Shown here piece by piece: positions 54,001-61,797 of a stretch of 64,000 bases of DNA (position 1 is its first letter; the number at the start of each line of letters is the position of its first letter). The DNA comes from Candidatus Hydrogenedentota bacterium. GTDB lineage: Bacteria > Hydrogenedentota > Hydrogenedentia > Hydrogenedentales > JAEUWI01. Position numbers and translations under genes: made by a program. The DNA is taken from assembly GCA_016791475.1 (NCBI GenBank), contig JAEUWI010000012.1, positions 62,001-126,000 on the forward strand. Direction: 5' to 3'. The notes under the pieces were generated by a model that was not told the DNA's origin, made no database searches, and saw only the letters and a program-made list of their open reading frames with translations.

Positions 54001-54582
54001 GAACATCCCGTGGAGTTTGCCGCCCGCGAGGGTGCCCAGAATGACCGCGGCGAGGGTGCCCATCTGGATGATGCCGTTGCCCCAGGAAAGGCGCGATTCC
54101 GGCAAGATTTCGGGCATGATTCCGTACTTCACGGGGCCGAACATGGCGCTTTGAGCGGCCATCAGGAAAAGCAGAAGCCAGATCAACACGATGTTGCCAT
54201 AGAGAAAGGCCAGGCCACCGGCGATCATGATGGCCACTTCCAGCACCTTCGTCACCGTGGCCAGACGTCCCTTGCTCACGCGATCCGCCAGGGCGCCGAA
54301 AAGACTGGGAAACACAATGAAGGGAAGGGAAAAGAGGATGCCCGAAAGGCCGGTCACGTAATCGTAGGGATCCATGGACCAGCCCTCGCGGATCCATGAA
54401 AGATCGACATGACCGCCATCCAGACCGGATTTCAAGGTCGCGATCACGCTGAAGACGATCAGCCACTGATACACGTTGTCGTTGAACGCGCCCTGAAACT
54501 GGGTCACCACCAGCCCCCAGAAGCCCCGCGCCTGGTAGCGGATCTCACCCGGACCCCGTTCCATTGCTTGCTCTCGTCCCAT
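51055..54582 (-). CDS. Fused LplT-like transporter, PlsC-like and acyl-ACP/CoA synthetase (Aas-type)
   Basis: 1175 residues from ATG 54582, GAGGAACG upstream. Residues 1-430: twelve-helix MFS domain like the lysophospholipid flippase LplT (FQGAFNDNVYQWLIV, FGPVKYGIMPEIL). Residues about 470-640: PlsC-like acyltransferase. Residues about 680-1175: AMP-forming acyl synthetase (IIFSSGSEGDPKGVMLTHRNL, GYGTTECAP, YSTGDIARLDENGF, C-terminal GTGKMDIKTIKR lysine). The fusion imports lysophospholipids and re-acylates them. Oddity: the PlsC motif HxxxxD reads IGTQVSFIDC, with Gln (CAG) for the catalytic His, and the PEGTR motif is replaced by QERGSEEG, so the acyltransferase may be inactive. MarR gene upstream, hydrolase downstream. 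Confidence 0.93.
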   Translation of the reverse strand: MGREQAMERGPGEIRYQARGFWGLVVTQFQGAFNDNVYQWLIVFSVIATLKSGLDGGHVDLSWIREGWSMDPYDYVTGLSGILFSLPFIVFPSLFGALADRVSKGRLATVTKVLEVAIMIAGGLAFLYGNIVLIWLLLFLMAAQSAMFGPVKYGIMPEILPESRLSWGNGIIQMGTLAAVILGTLAGGKLHGMFEDRLYIVSMFLVVLSMGGVFSSLLISRPPAANPGLAIPINPLLPWKGMGRYFGIIWRDRVLLNVVIGYVYFWFAGSLVRNNLIKFGGETLGLSESLQTGLIGAVTIGIGVGAVAAGYLSRGKIEMGLIPIGALGMALFAGVLAIPSVDAETLAVGGAGGYYLLVAFASFGLGFFAGMFDVPLAAAIQHRSPKGTVGGVIATTNMLTFVGMAGSNFAFIGLGTVGLSTYQVFLVTAILSLLIGVFISIRIPHLFLRAGLWVLCSTVIRIRVAHRHRVPEDGPVLLIGTQVSFIDCLAYYASTDREVHFVMGEAIYARPLMGRLARLMQIIPVKAGANEADQAAVLSTIRTLLKSGATVCINQERGSEEGGTPFAWSDDYNVLLEGTDAVAVPFYQSRLWESLYTFRQDEIHWRRPKRLPFPIDIRYGERLESLPDVFHLQEQLRRLGREVHTERPLRFRLLHHGFVKMARRNLRKTAVADSLSGSLNYFKTLVGSLVFARCLRRVLDGHEMVGVLLPPSVGGALANIALTMLGRIPINLNYTANNETIASCAAQCGVTQVLTSRKLLERLPLTVPGETLFMEDLKAAITGVDRLTAMILALACPTRLLDRLLGAPPRHSDDIATIIFSSGSEGDPKGVMLTHRNLIANIDGTLEVFPNHNDTCIVGFLPFFHSFGFMATLWLPLIHGVRGIYHANPLEPKVIGKLIQDYRGTLMIGTSTFLQGFIRRCEPEQLATLEFVVCGAEKLAPRVRLAFLERFGVEPLEGYGTTECAPAVAANIPGCASPGFFSPGTKHGTIGRPIPGIEVRVVDPDTDAERAPGEDGLLQVKGPNIMRGYLNRPEKTAEVLRDGWYSTGDIARLDENGFITITDRLARFSKIAGEMVPHTKVEETLHSLLELTDQRLAVASVPDAQKGERLVVLHTLRAEELEQLLKALARSGMPNLWAPKPSAFYTIAELPVLGTGKMDIKTIKRMALELDREAN

Positions 54583-54662
54583 CGATCCGTTCCTCAAGCG
54601 TAAAAGGGCCCAACTGCAAAGCCCTTATCTCATTTGATCCACAATTGTCGGTCGCCGGGCGC

Positions 54663-55127
54663 TCAGCGCAGGCACCGTTCCCGAATCCGCTCCAGATTCT
54701 TCGTCAGCGTCCTGCAGGCGCCTTCATCCAGATCGGCCATGACATCGTATACGTCCCGGCGGTAAAGGGGCTCCACCTCATCGATAAGAGACCGCCCTGC
54801 GGGGGTCAGGTCGATGTGATAGATGCGGCGGTTGCCCTCCACCGCGTGACGGGCCACCAGGCCCTTGCTCTCCAGTTTGTCCAGTACGGAGGTGACGCTG
54901 GCCCGGGTTACCACCAGTCGCTTGCCGAGATCGGACTGGGTCCAGACTTTCTCCTTGTACTTCAGGCTGAAAAGGACATTGAACTGGGCCTCGGTAAGTC
55001 CGAACTGCCGGAAAAGGTCGGAGCCTTTGAGTGAGAGCAGGCTGGCCGTGCGCACGACGTTCAGCACGGCCTCGTGTTTGGCGTCCTGCATGGGACGTTC
55101 AAGGTTGAGTTCTTTTTCCAGGGACAT
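54663..55127 (-). CDS. MarR-family transcriptional regulator
   Basis: 154 residues from ATG 55127, preceded by a near-perfect AAGGAGG. The winged helix (LTEAQFNVLFSLKYKEKVWTQSDLGKRLVVTRASVTSVLDKLESKGLVARHAVEGNRRIYHIDLTPAG) is fully conserved, including the wing DR-like GNRRIYHI. It stands 80 bases upstream of the Aas-like gene on the same strand and probably represses that cluster together with itself. A dyad overlapping its own -10 box is a natural operator. The ligand is unknown, perhaps a fatty acid or an acyl-CoA. Confidence 0.93.
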   Translation of the reverse strand: MSLEKELNLERPMQDAKHEAVLNVVRTASLLSLKGSDLFRQFGLTEAQFNVLFSLKYKEKVWTQSDLGKRLVVTRASVTSVLDKLESKGLVARHAVEGNRRIYHIDLTPAGRSLIDEVEPLYRRDVYDVMADLDEGACRTLTKNLERIRERCLR

Positions 55128-55161
55128 GCCGCCTCCTTCTTGACGTAAACTGCTGTCACTG

Positions 55162-55193
55162 GAATTGTAAATTCTGGCATTGTTAGAAGTCAA
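55162..55193 (-). promoter_or_regulatory. marR-type promoter with overlapping palindrome
   Basis: Minus strand: TTGACT (complement of 55188-55193), 18 bases, TACAAT (complement of 55164-55169). The perfect 13-base palindrome GAATTGTAAATTC (55162-55174) covers the -10 box, consistent with autorepression. Confidence 0.72.
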
Positions 55194-55212
55194 GCGATTT
55201 CTTGCCTTTTGA

Positions 55213-55875
55213 TCATGCGCCTTCCTCCCTCGTGTAGCGGCACGTCGGATAGCGCTCGCAGGCCAGAAACGCGCTGCCGCTCCGTGGCCCACGGCGGGCC
55301 ACCCTGCGCGTCAGCGCCGCCCCGCAGCGCGGGCAAGCGGTGGCGGTCGGCAGGGGCCCGGCAGGGGGTGGGGGCGGTGGCTGAGTTGCCATGGCGTCAA
55401 GAATCGCCGTGCGGATGCGCTCCGGATCGTAGTCCCGAGCGGCAGGCAGCATGAGCAGGGGAAAACCGGCTTCCGCGCAGGCCCGCGCGATCAAATCATC
55501 CCGTTTTCGACGCTCTTTTCGTTCATGGGAGCGGTCATTCAGTTCGATCGCGCACACGATGCGCCCGGACTCCCGATCACAAAGCACAAAATCGAGGTGC
55601 TTGCCGGTAATCTGGTTGAAGGCGGCGCGCCAGGCTTTGGGATTGAGTCCCTCGACGGGGAGGAGTACATCGGCGACGCGAACTTTTGCAAAGATTTCCA
55701 GGCCGTGGGGGAGGCTCTTCCGGAGGACCTGCATGAATCGAAATTCCGCCGCCGTGAATAGAAACTCACGCCGCGCATACTCGGTCCGGTGGATTCCCAG
55801 CAGTCCGGGAAAGGCAATCCGTAGCAGGACGATGAGCAGTACGACGAATGCGAGTGAAATGGAGGAATAGAACAA
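55213..55875 (-). CDS. DUF2726 nuclease-like protein with C-terminal zinc ribbon
   Basis: 220 residues from TTG 55875, which follows GGAGAGGGGGG; an in-frame TTG at 55926 would add 17 residues without a ribosome site. One N-terminal helix (SISLAFVVLLIVLLRIAF), then the DUF2726 domain (FTAAEFRFMQVLRKSL, VRVADVLLP, LDFVLCDRESGRIVCAIELNDRSH, KRDDLIARACAEAGFPLLML), which has the restriction-endonuclease-like D...ExN pattern, and a topoisomerase-type C4 zinc finger (CPRCG...CERYPTC). Probably membrane-tethered and nucleic-acid-directed. Diverges from the SDR gene at 56030. Confidence 0.85.
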   Translation of the reverse strand: MFYSSISLAFVVLLIVLLRIAFPGLLGIHRTEYARREFLFTAAEFRFMQVLRKSLPHGLEIFAKVRVADVLLPVEGLNPKAWRAAFNQITGKHLDFVLCDRESGRIVCAIELNDRSHERKERRKRDDLIARACAEAGFPLLMLPAARDYDPERIRTAILDAMATQPPPPPPAGPLPTATACPRCGAALTRRVARRGPRSGSAFLACERYPTCRYTREEGA

Positions 55876-56029
55876 TACCGCCCCCCTCTCCGGTGCGGGC
55901 CCTTTGCCCGGGCGTTTATAGCCCAAGCATACGACGCCAGGGAGATTCTACGCAACAGCACGCGGGACTTTTTCCCGTTTCGCCCCCCATGGTAGGATGG
56001 GCCGTGCACTTCTGAAGGAGGCTTTCGGT

Positions 56030-56929
56030 ATGCGAATTCTGGTCAGCGGTTCGAGCGGTCTCGTGGGCAGGGCGCTCTGCCCCGTCCTGGAAGCGGAGGG
56101 CCATACCGTCGTCCGGCTGGTGCGCAATGACACCGCCCTGTCCGACAATGCGGTTTACTGGGATCCCGCCCGGGGGGTGCTGGCGGGCGAATCGCTCGCC
56201 GACATCGACGGTGTGGTTCACCTCGCCGGCGAGTCCATCGCCAGTGGCCGCTGGACACCCGCGCGCAAGACGCGTATTCGCGAGAGCCGCCTGCAGGGTA
56301 CCCGTCTGCTTTGCGAGCGATTGGCGGCGTGCGGTCCGCCGCCCGCTTTCCTGATCGCCGCGTCCGCCGTCGGCTACTACGGTAATCGCGGGGATGACGT
56401 GGTTGTCGAGACCGCGCGGCAGGGCGGAGGCTTTCTGGCGGAACTCTGTGCGGCGTGGGAAGACGAGACCCGCCGCGCGGCAAACGCCGGCATGCGCGTG
56501 GTCAACCTGCGTCTCGGTATGGTGTTGAGCGCCCGGGGTGGCGCTCTGGAGAAAATGCTGCCCCCTTTTCGCATCGGACTCGGCGGCCCTCTTGGTAATG
56601 GCGCCATGTGGATGAGCTGGATCCATATCGACGATGTGGCGAACGCCATCCGCTTCGTCATGCACCACCCGGAACTCGCGGGTCCGGTCAACACCGTCGC
56701 GCCCATTCCCGTCACCAACCGCACGTTCACCCAGGCCCTTGGTCACGTCTTGAAGCGTCCGGCATTCATGACGGTGCCCGCGCCCGTGTTGCGTCTCGCT
56801 CTGGGCGAAATGGCGGATGAATTGCTCCTTTCCAGTCTCCGGGCTCGCCCCCAGCGCCTGGAAGATTCGGGTTTTACCTTCCTGTACCCGGATTTAGATG
56901 CGGCGCTGGTCAGTCTGCTCACGCCCTGA
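56030..56929 (+). CDS. TIGR01777-family NAD(P)-dependent epimerase (YfcH-like)
   Basis: 299 residues from ATG 56030, AAGGAGG 8 bases upstream. Extended SDR fold: nucleotide-binding MRILVSGSSGLVGRAL, VVHLAGESIASGRW, SAVGYYGNRGDD (active-site Tyr), RLGMVLSARGGALEKMLPPFRIGLGGPLGNG, WMSWIHIDDVANAI, ending in the C-terminal DUF1731 region (FMTVPAPVLRLALGEMADELLLSSLRARPQRLEDSGFTFLYPDL). The family is widespread and its substrate is unknown. Confidence 0.94.
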   Translation: MRILVSGSSGLVGRALCPVLEAEGHTVVRLVRNDTALSDNAVYWDPARGVLAGESLADIDGVVHLAGESIASGRWTPARKTRIRESRLQGTRLLCERLAACGPPPAFLIAASAVGYYGNRGDDVVVETARQGGGFLAELCAAWEDETRRAANAGMRVVNLRLGMVLSARGGALEKMLPPFRIGLGGPLGNGAMWMSWIHIDDVANAIRFVMHHPELAGPVNTVAPIPVTNRTFTQALGHVLKRPAFMTVPAPVLRLALGEMADELLLSSLRARPQRLEDSGFTFLYPDLDAALVSLLTP

Positions 56930-57025
56930 TCGTGGAAGCTCCCGCGCTGCGGCACCGGTGTCTTGGATTCTGCTATCATGGAGCGACCCGGCTCCCGCAC
57001 AAGCAAGCGACAGGAAGTGCATCAC

Positions 57026-57286
57026 GTGATTAGCATCAGCATCAAAGAAATCCTCATCCTCGCGGCCATCATCGGGGCCATGATCTGGATGAGGATGGCC
57101 CGTGAAACGGTGGAAGCGTCCACCAACGAATTTGTGAAGAAACTGCGTGGGCCGAGTCCGGGGCGACCGGGATTTGGCTGGCGCGGCCTGATCATCGCCT
57201 TTGTCGTGGGTATGGCCTGCTGCTGCGCCCTGGGTTACATGATTTTTCGCATCATCTCGCTCTACCAGGGCAAGCCGAATGGGTAA
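57026..57286 (+). CDS. Small two-helix membrane protein
   Basis: 86 residues from GTG 57026, chosen because CAGGAAG lies 8 bases upstream; the frame is open back to 56963. Two helices (ISIKEILILAAIIGAMIWMRMA and GLIIAFVVGMACCCALGYMIFRII) are joined by a basic loop. It is unlike any family I know. It follows the SDR gene by 96 bases and may be cotranscribed. Confidence 0.6.
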   Translation: MISISIKEILILAAIIGAMIWMRMARETVEASTNEFVKKLRGPSPGRPGFGWRGLIIAFVVGMACCCALGYMIFRIISLYQGKPNG

Positions 57287-57683
57287 TTTTTGAGCGGATC
57301 TTCCCGGCCGAATTCGGCGCTTCGTCAAAAGTTTGTCATCGCGGCGAACTCTTGACAGATATATGGCAGTTCGATTTGGACGCTTTTCTGCCTTAAGTAT
57401 TTAATTCACAGATGTTTATGGTGATTTTTGCATCGGGGAAAAAGTTGGCCTCTAAGTTGCTTAACACTACATATGGGTATGTGAAAGCAACCACCCAGTG
57501 CCGGCTAACATGTAACAATGTTGACGCTGCCACCAAGCCCGGGTTATGGCAAGGCATCCTGTCGATGCACTGCTGGTAACCAGCACTGAATGGAAGCTTT
57601 CTTATACCCTTTTTTGTGTCTAAACGACGCCCCCGACGCGATTGGGTGTGCTCATTCCTGTAAATAATTTACCAAGAAAATAC
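57287..57683. other. AT-rich intergenic region upstream of the GspF/PilC promoter
   Basis: About 400 bases, the most AT-rich stretch in the window, with no gene on either strand. Contents: a TTGACA at 57352 without matching -10, an AACAT/ATGTT dyad near 57508-57524 and TGCTGGT-A-ACCAGCA (57571-57585), a possible operator. No known riboswitch core was recognised. Confidence 0.45.
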
Positions 57684-57712
57684 TTGTCTTCTGCGACATA
57701 AGTGCTTATACT
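57684..57712 (+). promoter_or_regulatory. Sigma-70 promoter of the GspF/PilC gene
   Basis: TTGTCT (57684-57689), 17 bases, TATACT (57707-57712). The transcript would start near 57719 and carry a 120-base leader. Confidence 0.82.
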
Positions 57713-57718
57713 CTTTAT

Positions 57719-57838
57719 AAGTCGAGGAATAATCGGGGTGAGGATTCAGTCCCGCCCCTGTGACTTGGATGCTGTGCAGGCATGGCCCGCTCTCGTGGGG
57801 TCGCCTGCCTGCCCTCTTCAACAAGGAGATTTTCGCGG
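57719..57838 (+). other. Structured 5' leader of the GspF/PilC gene
   Basis: Can form AAGTC...GACTT enclosing GGGG...CCCC (57719-57769), then a CAGGC...GCCTG stem (57777-57807) just before the AAGGAGA ribosome site. It matches no riboswitch I know; the folding is drawn by eye. Confidence 0.4.
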
Positions 57839-59050
57839 ATGCCGACTTATGCCTACACCGCACGTGCAAAGAATGGTACCAAGCAGCAGGGGACACTCAC
57901 GGCCGATACCCGCCAGGCAGCCTCGCAGATGCTCCAGCAGAAGGGGCTTATCGCCGACAAGCTCGTTGAGAAAAAAGGACGACTGGCGGGTGGGCCCAAG
58001 CTCAACAAGCGCGTAAAAACAACCGAATTGCTGGTCTTTACCCGCCAGCTTTCCACCATCGTCAGCGCCGGTCTTCCTCTGATGCAGGGTTTGGATATTC
58101 TGGCCGATCAGACGGAAGATCCGAATTTCGGCGCCATTATCGACGCCATCGCGCAGGATGTGGAATCCGGCGAGACCTTTTCCGACGCCCTGCGCAAGTA
58201 TCCCAAGGCCTTCCCCGACCTGTATGTGAGCATGGTGCGCTCCGGCGAAGCGAGCGGTGACCTGGACGGCGTGCTCCTCCAGCTTGCCGACTATCTCGAA
58301 GCCTCCGAAGAGTTGAAGCGGCGCATCAAGTCCGCTATGACCTATCCCGTGGTGGCCTTCGGCATGATTATCCTGATCGCCTCCGGCCTCATCATCTTCG
58401 TGGTGCCCCAGTTTGCCACCATCTTCGAACAGATGGGCGGCACCTTGCCGGCGCCCACCCGCATCCTCATCGCCATCAGTAATTTCCTGCGGTCGTGGTA
58501 TGCCATTCCCAGCATGATCCTTGCCGGTTTCGCCATTTCCTTCGCCCTCAAAACCTATGGCAAGACGGAGACGGGCAAGTATAACCTGGACAAGGCGAGG
58601 CTCCGCGTGCCCGTGTTTGGCATGCTGGCCCGTAAGGTCGCCATCAGCCGCTTCACACGCACCCTCAGCACCCTCACTCGCAGCGGCGTGAACATTCTTC
58701 AGGCCCTGGAAATTACCGAGCGCACCGCCGGCAACGAAGTGTTCGCCCGGGCCGTTCGCGAGGCCGCCGACAGCGTGCGCAACGGCGACACCCTGGCCGA
58801 TCCTCTCATGCGCAGCGAAGTGTTTCCCGCGATGGTGACGCGCATGATCGGCGTCGGTGAAAAGACCGGCGCCCTGGAAATCATGCTGGCCAAGATCTCG
58901 GACTTCTATGATGCCGAAGTAAAGGCCCTGGTGGACAGCTTGACCAGCCTCATCGAGCCTATCCTCATCGGGCTTATGGGCGTCGTGGTGGGTGGCATCG
59001 TAATCGCCCTGTTCATGCCCATCCTCATGTTGTCCCAGTTGGTTTCCTAA
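57839..59050 (+). CDS. Type II secretion / type IV pilus inner-membrane protein GspF/PilC
   Basis: 403 residues from ATG 57839, AAGGAGA upstream. The N-terminus MPTYAYTARAKNGTKQQGTLTADT is the classic GspF start; two GspF repeats follow (about 70-195: FTRQLSTIVSAGLPLMQGLDIL...SGEASGDLDGVLLQLADYLE; about 270-395: FTRTLSTLTRSGVNILQALEIT...IGVGEKTGALEIMLAKISDFYD), each ending in transmembrane helices (PVVAFGMIILIASGLIIFVV, LIGLMGVVVGGIVIALFMPIL). It is the polytopic platform of pilus or type II secretion assembly. No GspE or pilin gene is adjacent, so it is an isolated component with its own strong promoter and terminator. Confidence 0.96.
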   Translation: MPTYAYTARAKNGTKQQGTLTADTRQAASQMLQQKGLIADKLVEKKGRLAGGPKLNKRVKTTELLVFTRQLSTIVSAGLPLMQGLDILADQTEDPNFGAIIDAIAQDVESGETFSDALRKYPKAFPDLYVSMVRSGEASGDLDGVLLQLADYLEASEELKRRIKSAMTYPVVAFGMIILIASGLIIFVVPQFATIFEQMGGTLPAPTRILIAISNFLRSWYAIPSMILAGFAISFALKTYGKTETGKYNLDKARLRVPVFGMLARKVAISRFTRTLSTLTRSGVNILQALEITERTAGNEVFARAVREAADSVRNGDTLADPLMRSEVFPAMVTRMIGVGEKTGALEIMLAKISDFYDAEVKALVDSLTSLIEPILIGLMGVVVGGIVIALFMPILMLSQLVS

Positions 59051-59073
59051 CCCTTTGCGAACAATTGATATTC

Positions 59074-59110
59074 ACCGGTCGTTACTTTCGAGTTTCGACC
59101 GGTTTTTTTT
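59074..59110 (+). terminator. Intrinsic terminator of the GspF/PilC gene
   Basis: ACCGGTCG (59074-59081) and CGACCGGT (59096-59103) enclose a 14-base loop and are followed by a run of T. Confidence 0.92.
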
Positions 59111-59248
59111 ATTGTCCGGGGGGCGGTCGATGGATGGGAGGGACGCATTCAGCTCGACCGCAAGCTCTCTCGCGGCAGGCAAGCCCCAAAACCTGAAACA
59201 ATTTTACAGGGTCCAACCTAAAACAACGCCCAAGGGGAATACATAAGC

Positions 59249-61288
59249 ATGAAAATAATGACCCTGCTCACCAGCCTGATTCTGATGCCCCTGTGCGCCG
59301 TGGCGGAGGACTCGCCTCCCATAACGCGCGCGGAGAATTTTCGTCTTCTCGATCATACCGGTCGTTCAGTAGAATTGTACCGGGCCGCCGAGGCACCGGC
59401 GGTGGTGCTGTACACCCACGGTGTGGGCTGTCCCATCGTGCGCAACAGCGTTCCAGAATTGAACCGAATCCGGGAAGAATTCGCCGGCGCGGGCGTGGTT
59501 TTTTACATGCTCAACGCCAATTCACAGGACGCCCGCGCCGATATCGTCGAGGATGTGAAGGAATACGCCATTGCTGTCCCTGTGTTGAAGGATCCCACCC
59601 AGCGTATCGTGAAGAGTCTGGGCTGTACGCGCACCGCCGAAGTGCTGGTGCTCGATCCTCAGGACAAGTGGAAAATTCTTTACCGCGGGCCGGTGGATGA
59701 CCGCTTCGACTATGGAACCCAGAAGGAGGTGGCGGAGAATCGTTATCTGGAGACCGTGCTGAAGTCCCATCTGGCCGGGGAGCTTCTCGAACCTCGAACG
59801 CTGGAGACCAAGGGGTGTCTCATCAGTTTTCTGGAGGACAAGCCCGTATCCTACGCTTCCGAAGTTGCCCCGATCCTTCAGGCCAAATGCGTGAACTGCC
59901 ACTCGGAAGGCGGCATCGGCCCCTTCGCCATGAGCAGCTACAAGAAGGTTCAGGGCTGGTCCGACATGATTCGCGAGACCATCCGCACGGATCGCATGCC
60001 GCCGTGGCACGCCGATCCGGAGCACAAGACGTTTCACAACTCGCTGGATCTGACGGTGGAGGAGGCGCGGACGCTGCTGGCCTGGGTGGAGCAGGGGGCG
60101 AAGCAGGAAGGGACCGAAGATCCCCTGGCCACCTACACCGTGGCCCACGACAGCAACTGGACCCTGGGCACGCCGGATCATATCGTTCAGTTGCCCGAGC
60201 CCCAAAAGCTCCCGGCTTCCGGTGTGCTGGATTATGTCTATGTCAATGTGCCCTCCGGCCTGACCGAGGATAAATGGCTCAAGGGCGTTGAGGTGATTCC
60301 CACCGCGATGGAGGTGGTGCACCACGCCCTCATCTTCATCATGTATCCCCGGGAATACCGCCACGTACAGCCCGATCCCAAGGGGGGGCTGGATGGCTTC
60401 TTCGCGAGCTATCTGCCGGGTGGCAACGTGCAACCCTACCCCCAGGGTACGGCGCAATTTGTACCCGCCGGTTCCACCTTCGTTTTTCAGATGCACTACA
60501 ACACCATTGGCAAGGCCGTGGAAGACCAGACCCGCATGGCGCTCTATTTCCACGACGGTCCGCCGCCCGAAGTACTCCATATCCGGGCGGCCACCGAGAC
60601 CGAATTTGAAATTCCGCCGAACGCCCCGGACCACGTGGTGGAATCGGGGTATCGCTTCCGCGAAGACGCCACGCTGCTCGGCCTGTCGCCCCATATGCAT
60701 TATCGAGGCAGCCGATTCCGCTTCGACGCCACCTACCCCGATGAGAAAAAAGAGACCCTGCTGTCCGTGCCCTGGTATGAGTTTGACTGGCAGCCCATGT
60801 ATTACCTCGACCAGCCCATCCCCATGCCCAAGGGCACACGCATTGAATGCGAGGGTGCGTTTGACAATTCAAAGTACAACCCGCGCAATCCCGATCCCAA
60901 CGCCACCGTGACCTTTGGCGAGCAATCCTACGAGGAAATGTTCATTGGCTACCTGAGCTATAGTCAGCCCTACCGGGCGGAGGATTTCAAACCCCAGGAC
61001 CCCAATCCGGATAAGTGGGCCGGTTATGGAAAGCCTTTGACGGCGGAAACCCTCACGGGCACCACCTGGCAAATGGGACGCCGCTTCAAGATGCGCTTCG
61101 AGGCCGACGGCAAACTCATCATCAACGACGAGCACAAGGGCGCCTGGGCGCTGGATGGTGAGAAGCTCGAACTCAAGGCGGGTTTTCGCGATGTGTCCGC
61201 CCGGGTGGTCGTCGACGAGATCTTCATCGACGGTCGACCGCTAATGCGAATCCCGGCGGGCGCGGTCGAAGTCGCGAAGCCGCAGTAA
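59249..61288 (+). CDS. Redoxin - cytochrome c - copper monooxygenase (PHM-like) fusion
   Basis: 679 residues from ATG 59249, signal peptide IMTLLTSLILMPLCAVAED. Domains: an AhpC/TSA-like redoxin (about 25-165; FRLLDHTGRSVELY, THGVGCPIVRNSVPELNRI, with a single Cys in the active-site loop), a c-type cytochrome (CVNCHSEGGIGPFAMSSY, about 215-300), and a copper type II ascorbate-dependent monooxygenase/PHM-like part (about 330-580; EVVHHALIF and HMHYRGSRF His pairs as copper ligands, MHYNT). The C-terminal 90 residues form a lipocalin-like or DUF-type barrel. Such fusions are typical of planctomycete-like bacteria; the substrate is unknown. It is exported. Confidence 0.9.
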   Translation: MKIMTLLTSLILMPLCAVAEDSPPITRAENFRLLDHTGRSVELYRAAEAPAVVLYTHGVGCPIVRNSVPELNRIREEFAGAGVVFYMLNANSQDARADIVEDVKEYAIAVPVLKDPTQRIVKSLGCTRTAEVLVLDPQDKWKILYRGPVDDRFDYGTQKEVAENRYLETVLKSHLAGELLEPRTLETKGCLISFLEDKPVSYASEVAPILQAKCVNCHSEGGIGPFAMSSYKKVQGWSDMIRETIRTDRMPPWHADPEHKTFHNSLDLTVEEARTLLAWVEQGAKQEGTEDPLATYTVAHDSNWTLGTPDHIVQLPEPQKLPASGVLDYVYVNVPSGLTEDKWLKGVEVIPTAMEVVHHALIFIMYPREYRHVQPDPKGGLDGFFASYLPGGNVQPYPQGTAQFVPAGSTFVFQMHYNTIGKAVEDQTRMALYFHDGPPPEVLHIRAATETEFEIPPNAPDHVVESGYRFREDATLLGLSPHMHYRGSRFRFDATYPDEKKETLLSVPWYEFDWQPMYYLDQPIPMPKGTRIECEGAFDNSKYNPRNPDPNATVTFGEQSYEEMFIGYLSYSQPYRAEDFKPQDPNPDKWAGYGKPLTAETLTGTTWQMGRRFKMRFEADGKLIINDEHKGAWALDGEKLELKAGFRDVSARVVVDEIFIDGRPLMRIPAGAVEVAKPQ

Positions 61289-61310
61289 GTTATTGCAGAG
61301 ATTTATAGGA

Positions 61311-61351
61311 AACCCGGGGCCGACGCTTAAGTCGGACTCGGGTTTTCTTTT
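61311..61351 (+). terminator. Intrinsic terminator of the fusion gene
   Basis: ACCCG...CCGAC and GTCGG...CGGGT arms around GCTTAA, followed by TTTCTTTT. Confidence 0.85.
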
Positions 61352-61413
61352 CGAGGCGGTGGGAGGACCGGCGACCGGCGTGTGGGGCGCCATCGATTGG
61401 GCGTTCGCCCATC

Positions 61414-61635
61414 TCAGTTTTCCGTATTGCGCGCCCGCCAGGCATCGTGCCAATCACGGGCGGCCAGAAGCGTGGGCATCGGCGCGGAGCGATCGCTCTG
61501 TTCCCACGCGGCCCTCATCTCCGCTACTTCCTGTTCGGTGAAAACCAGGCCGCCCTCCTCCACGACAAACAGGCTCTCCAGGCCGAATCCGAGGTCGGAG
61601 AGTATCTTCAGTTCGTTCAAAATCTCAGCTTCCAT
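61414..61635 (-). CDS. Small hypothetical protein (73 aa)
   Basis: ATG 61635 follows AGGAG at 7 bases spacing; 73 residues, acidic and helical (MEAEILNELKILSDLGFGLE, FTEQEVAEMRAAWEQSD). A longer frame to 61803 lacks a ribosome site. No family is recognised. It diverges from the PQQ-like gene. Confidence 0.5.
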   Translation of the reverse strand: MEAEILNELKILSDLGFGLESLFVVEEGGLVFTEQEVAEMRAAWEQSDRSAPMPTLLAARDWHDAWRARNTEN

Positions 61636-61797
61636 TGGGGGGCTCCTGATGGCGCGGTGGGGTGTGAGGAAGATGTTTATCAAGCGTGGATAATAACATT
61701 TCGGGCCATCGCGGCGTCGTGCTGCTCGACCCCGCGCCATTGTGGTAGGATCATGGCCGTTGTTCGTTGGGCGCAGCTTCCTCCTGGAGACCACTTC

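Noticed and set aside
57287-57683. Possible known riboswitch (c-di-GMP, cobalamin, preQ1) before the GspF/PilC gene
   Set aside because: None of the diagnostic core sequences could be found, and the region lies upstream of the predicted promoter.
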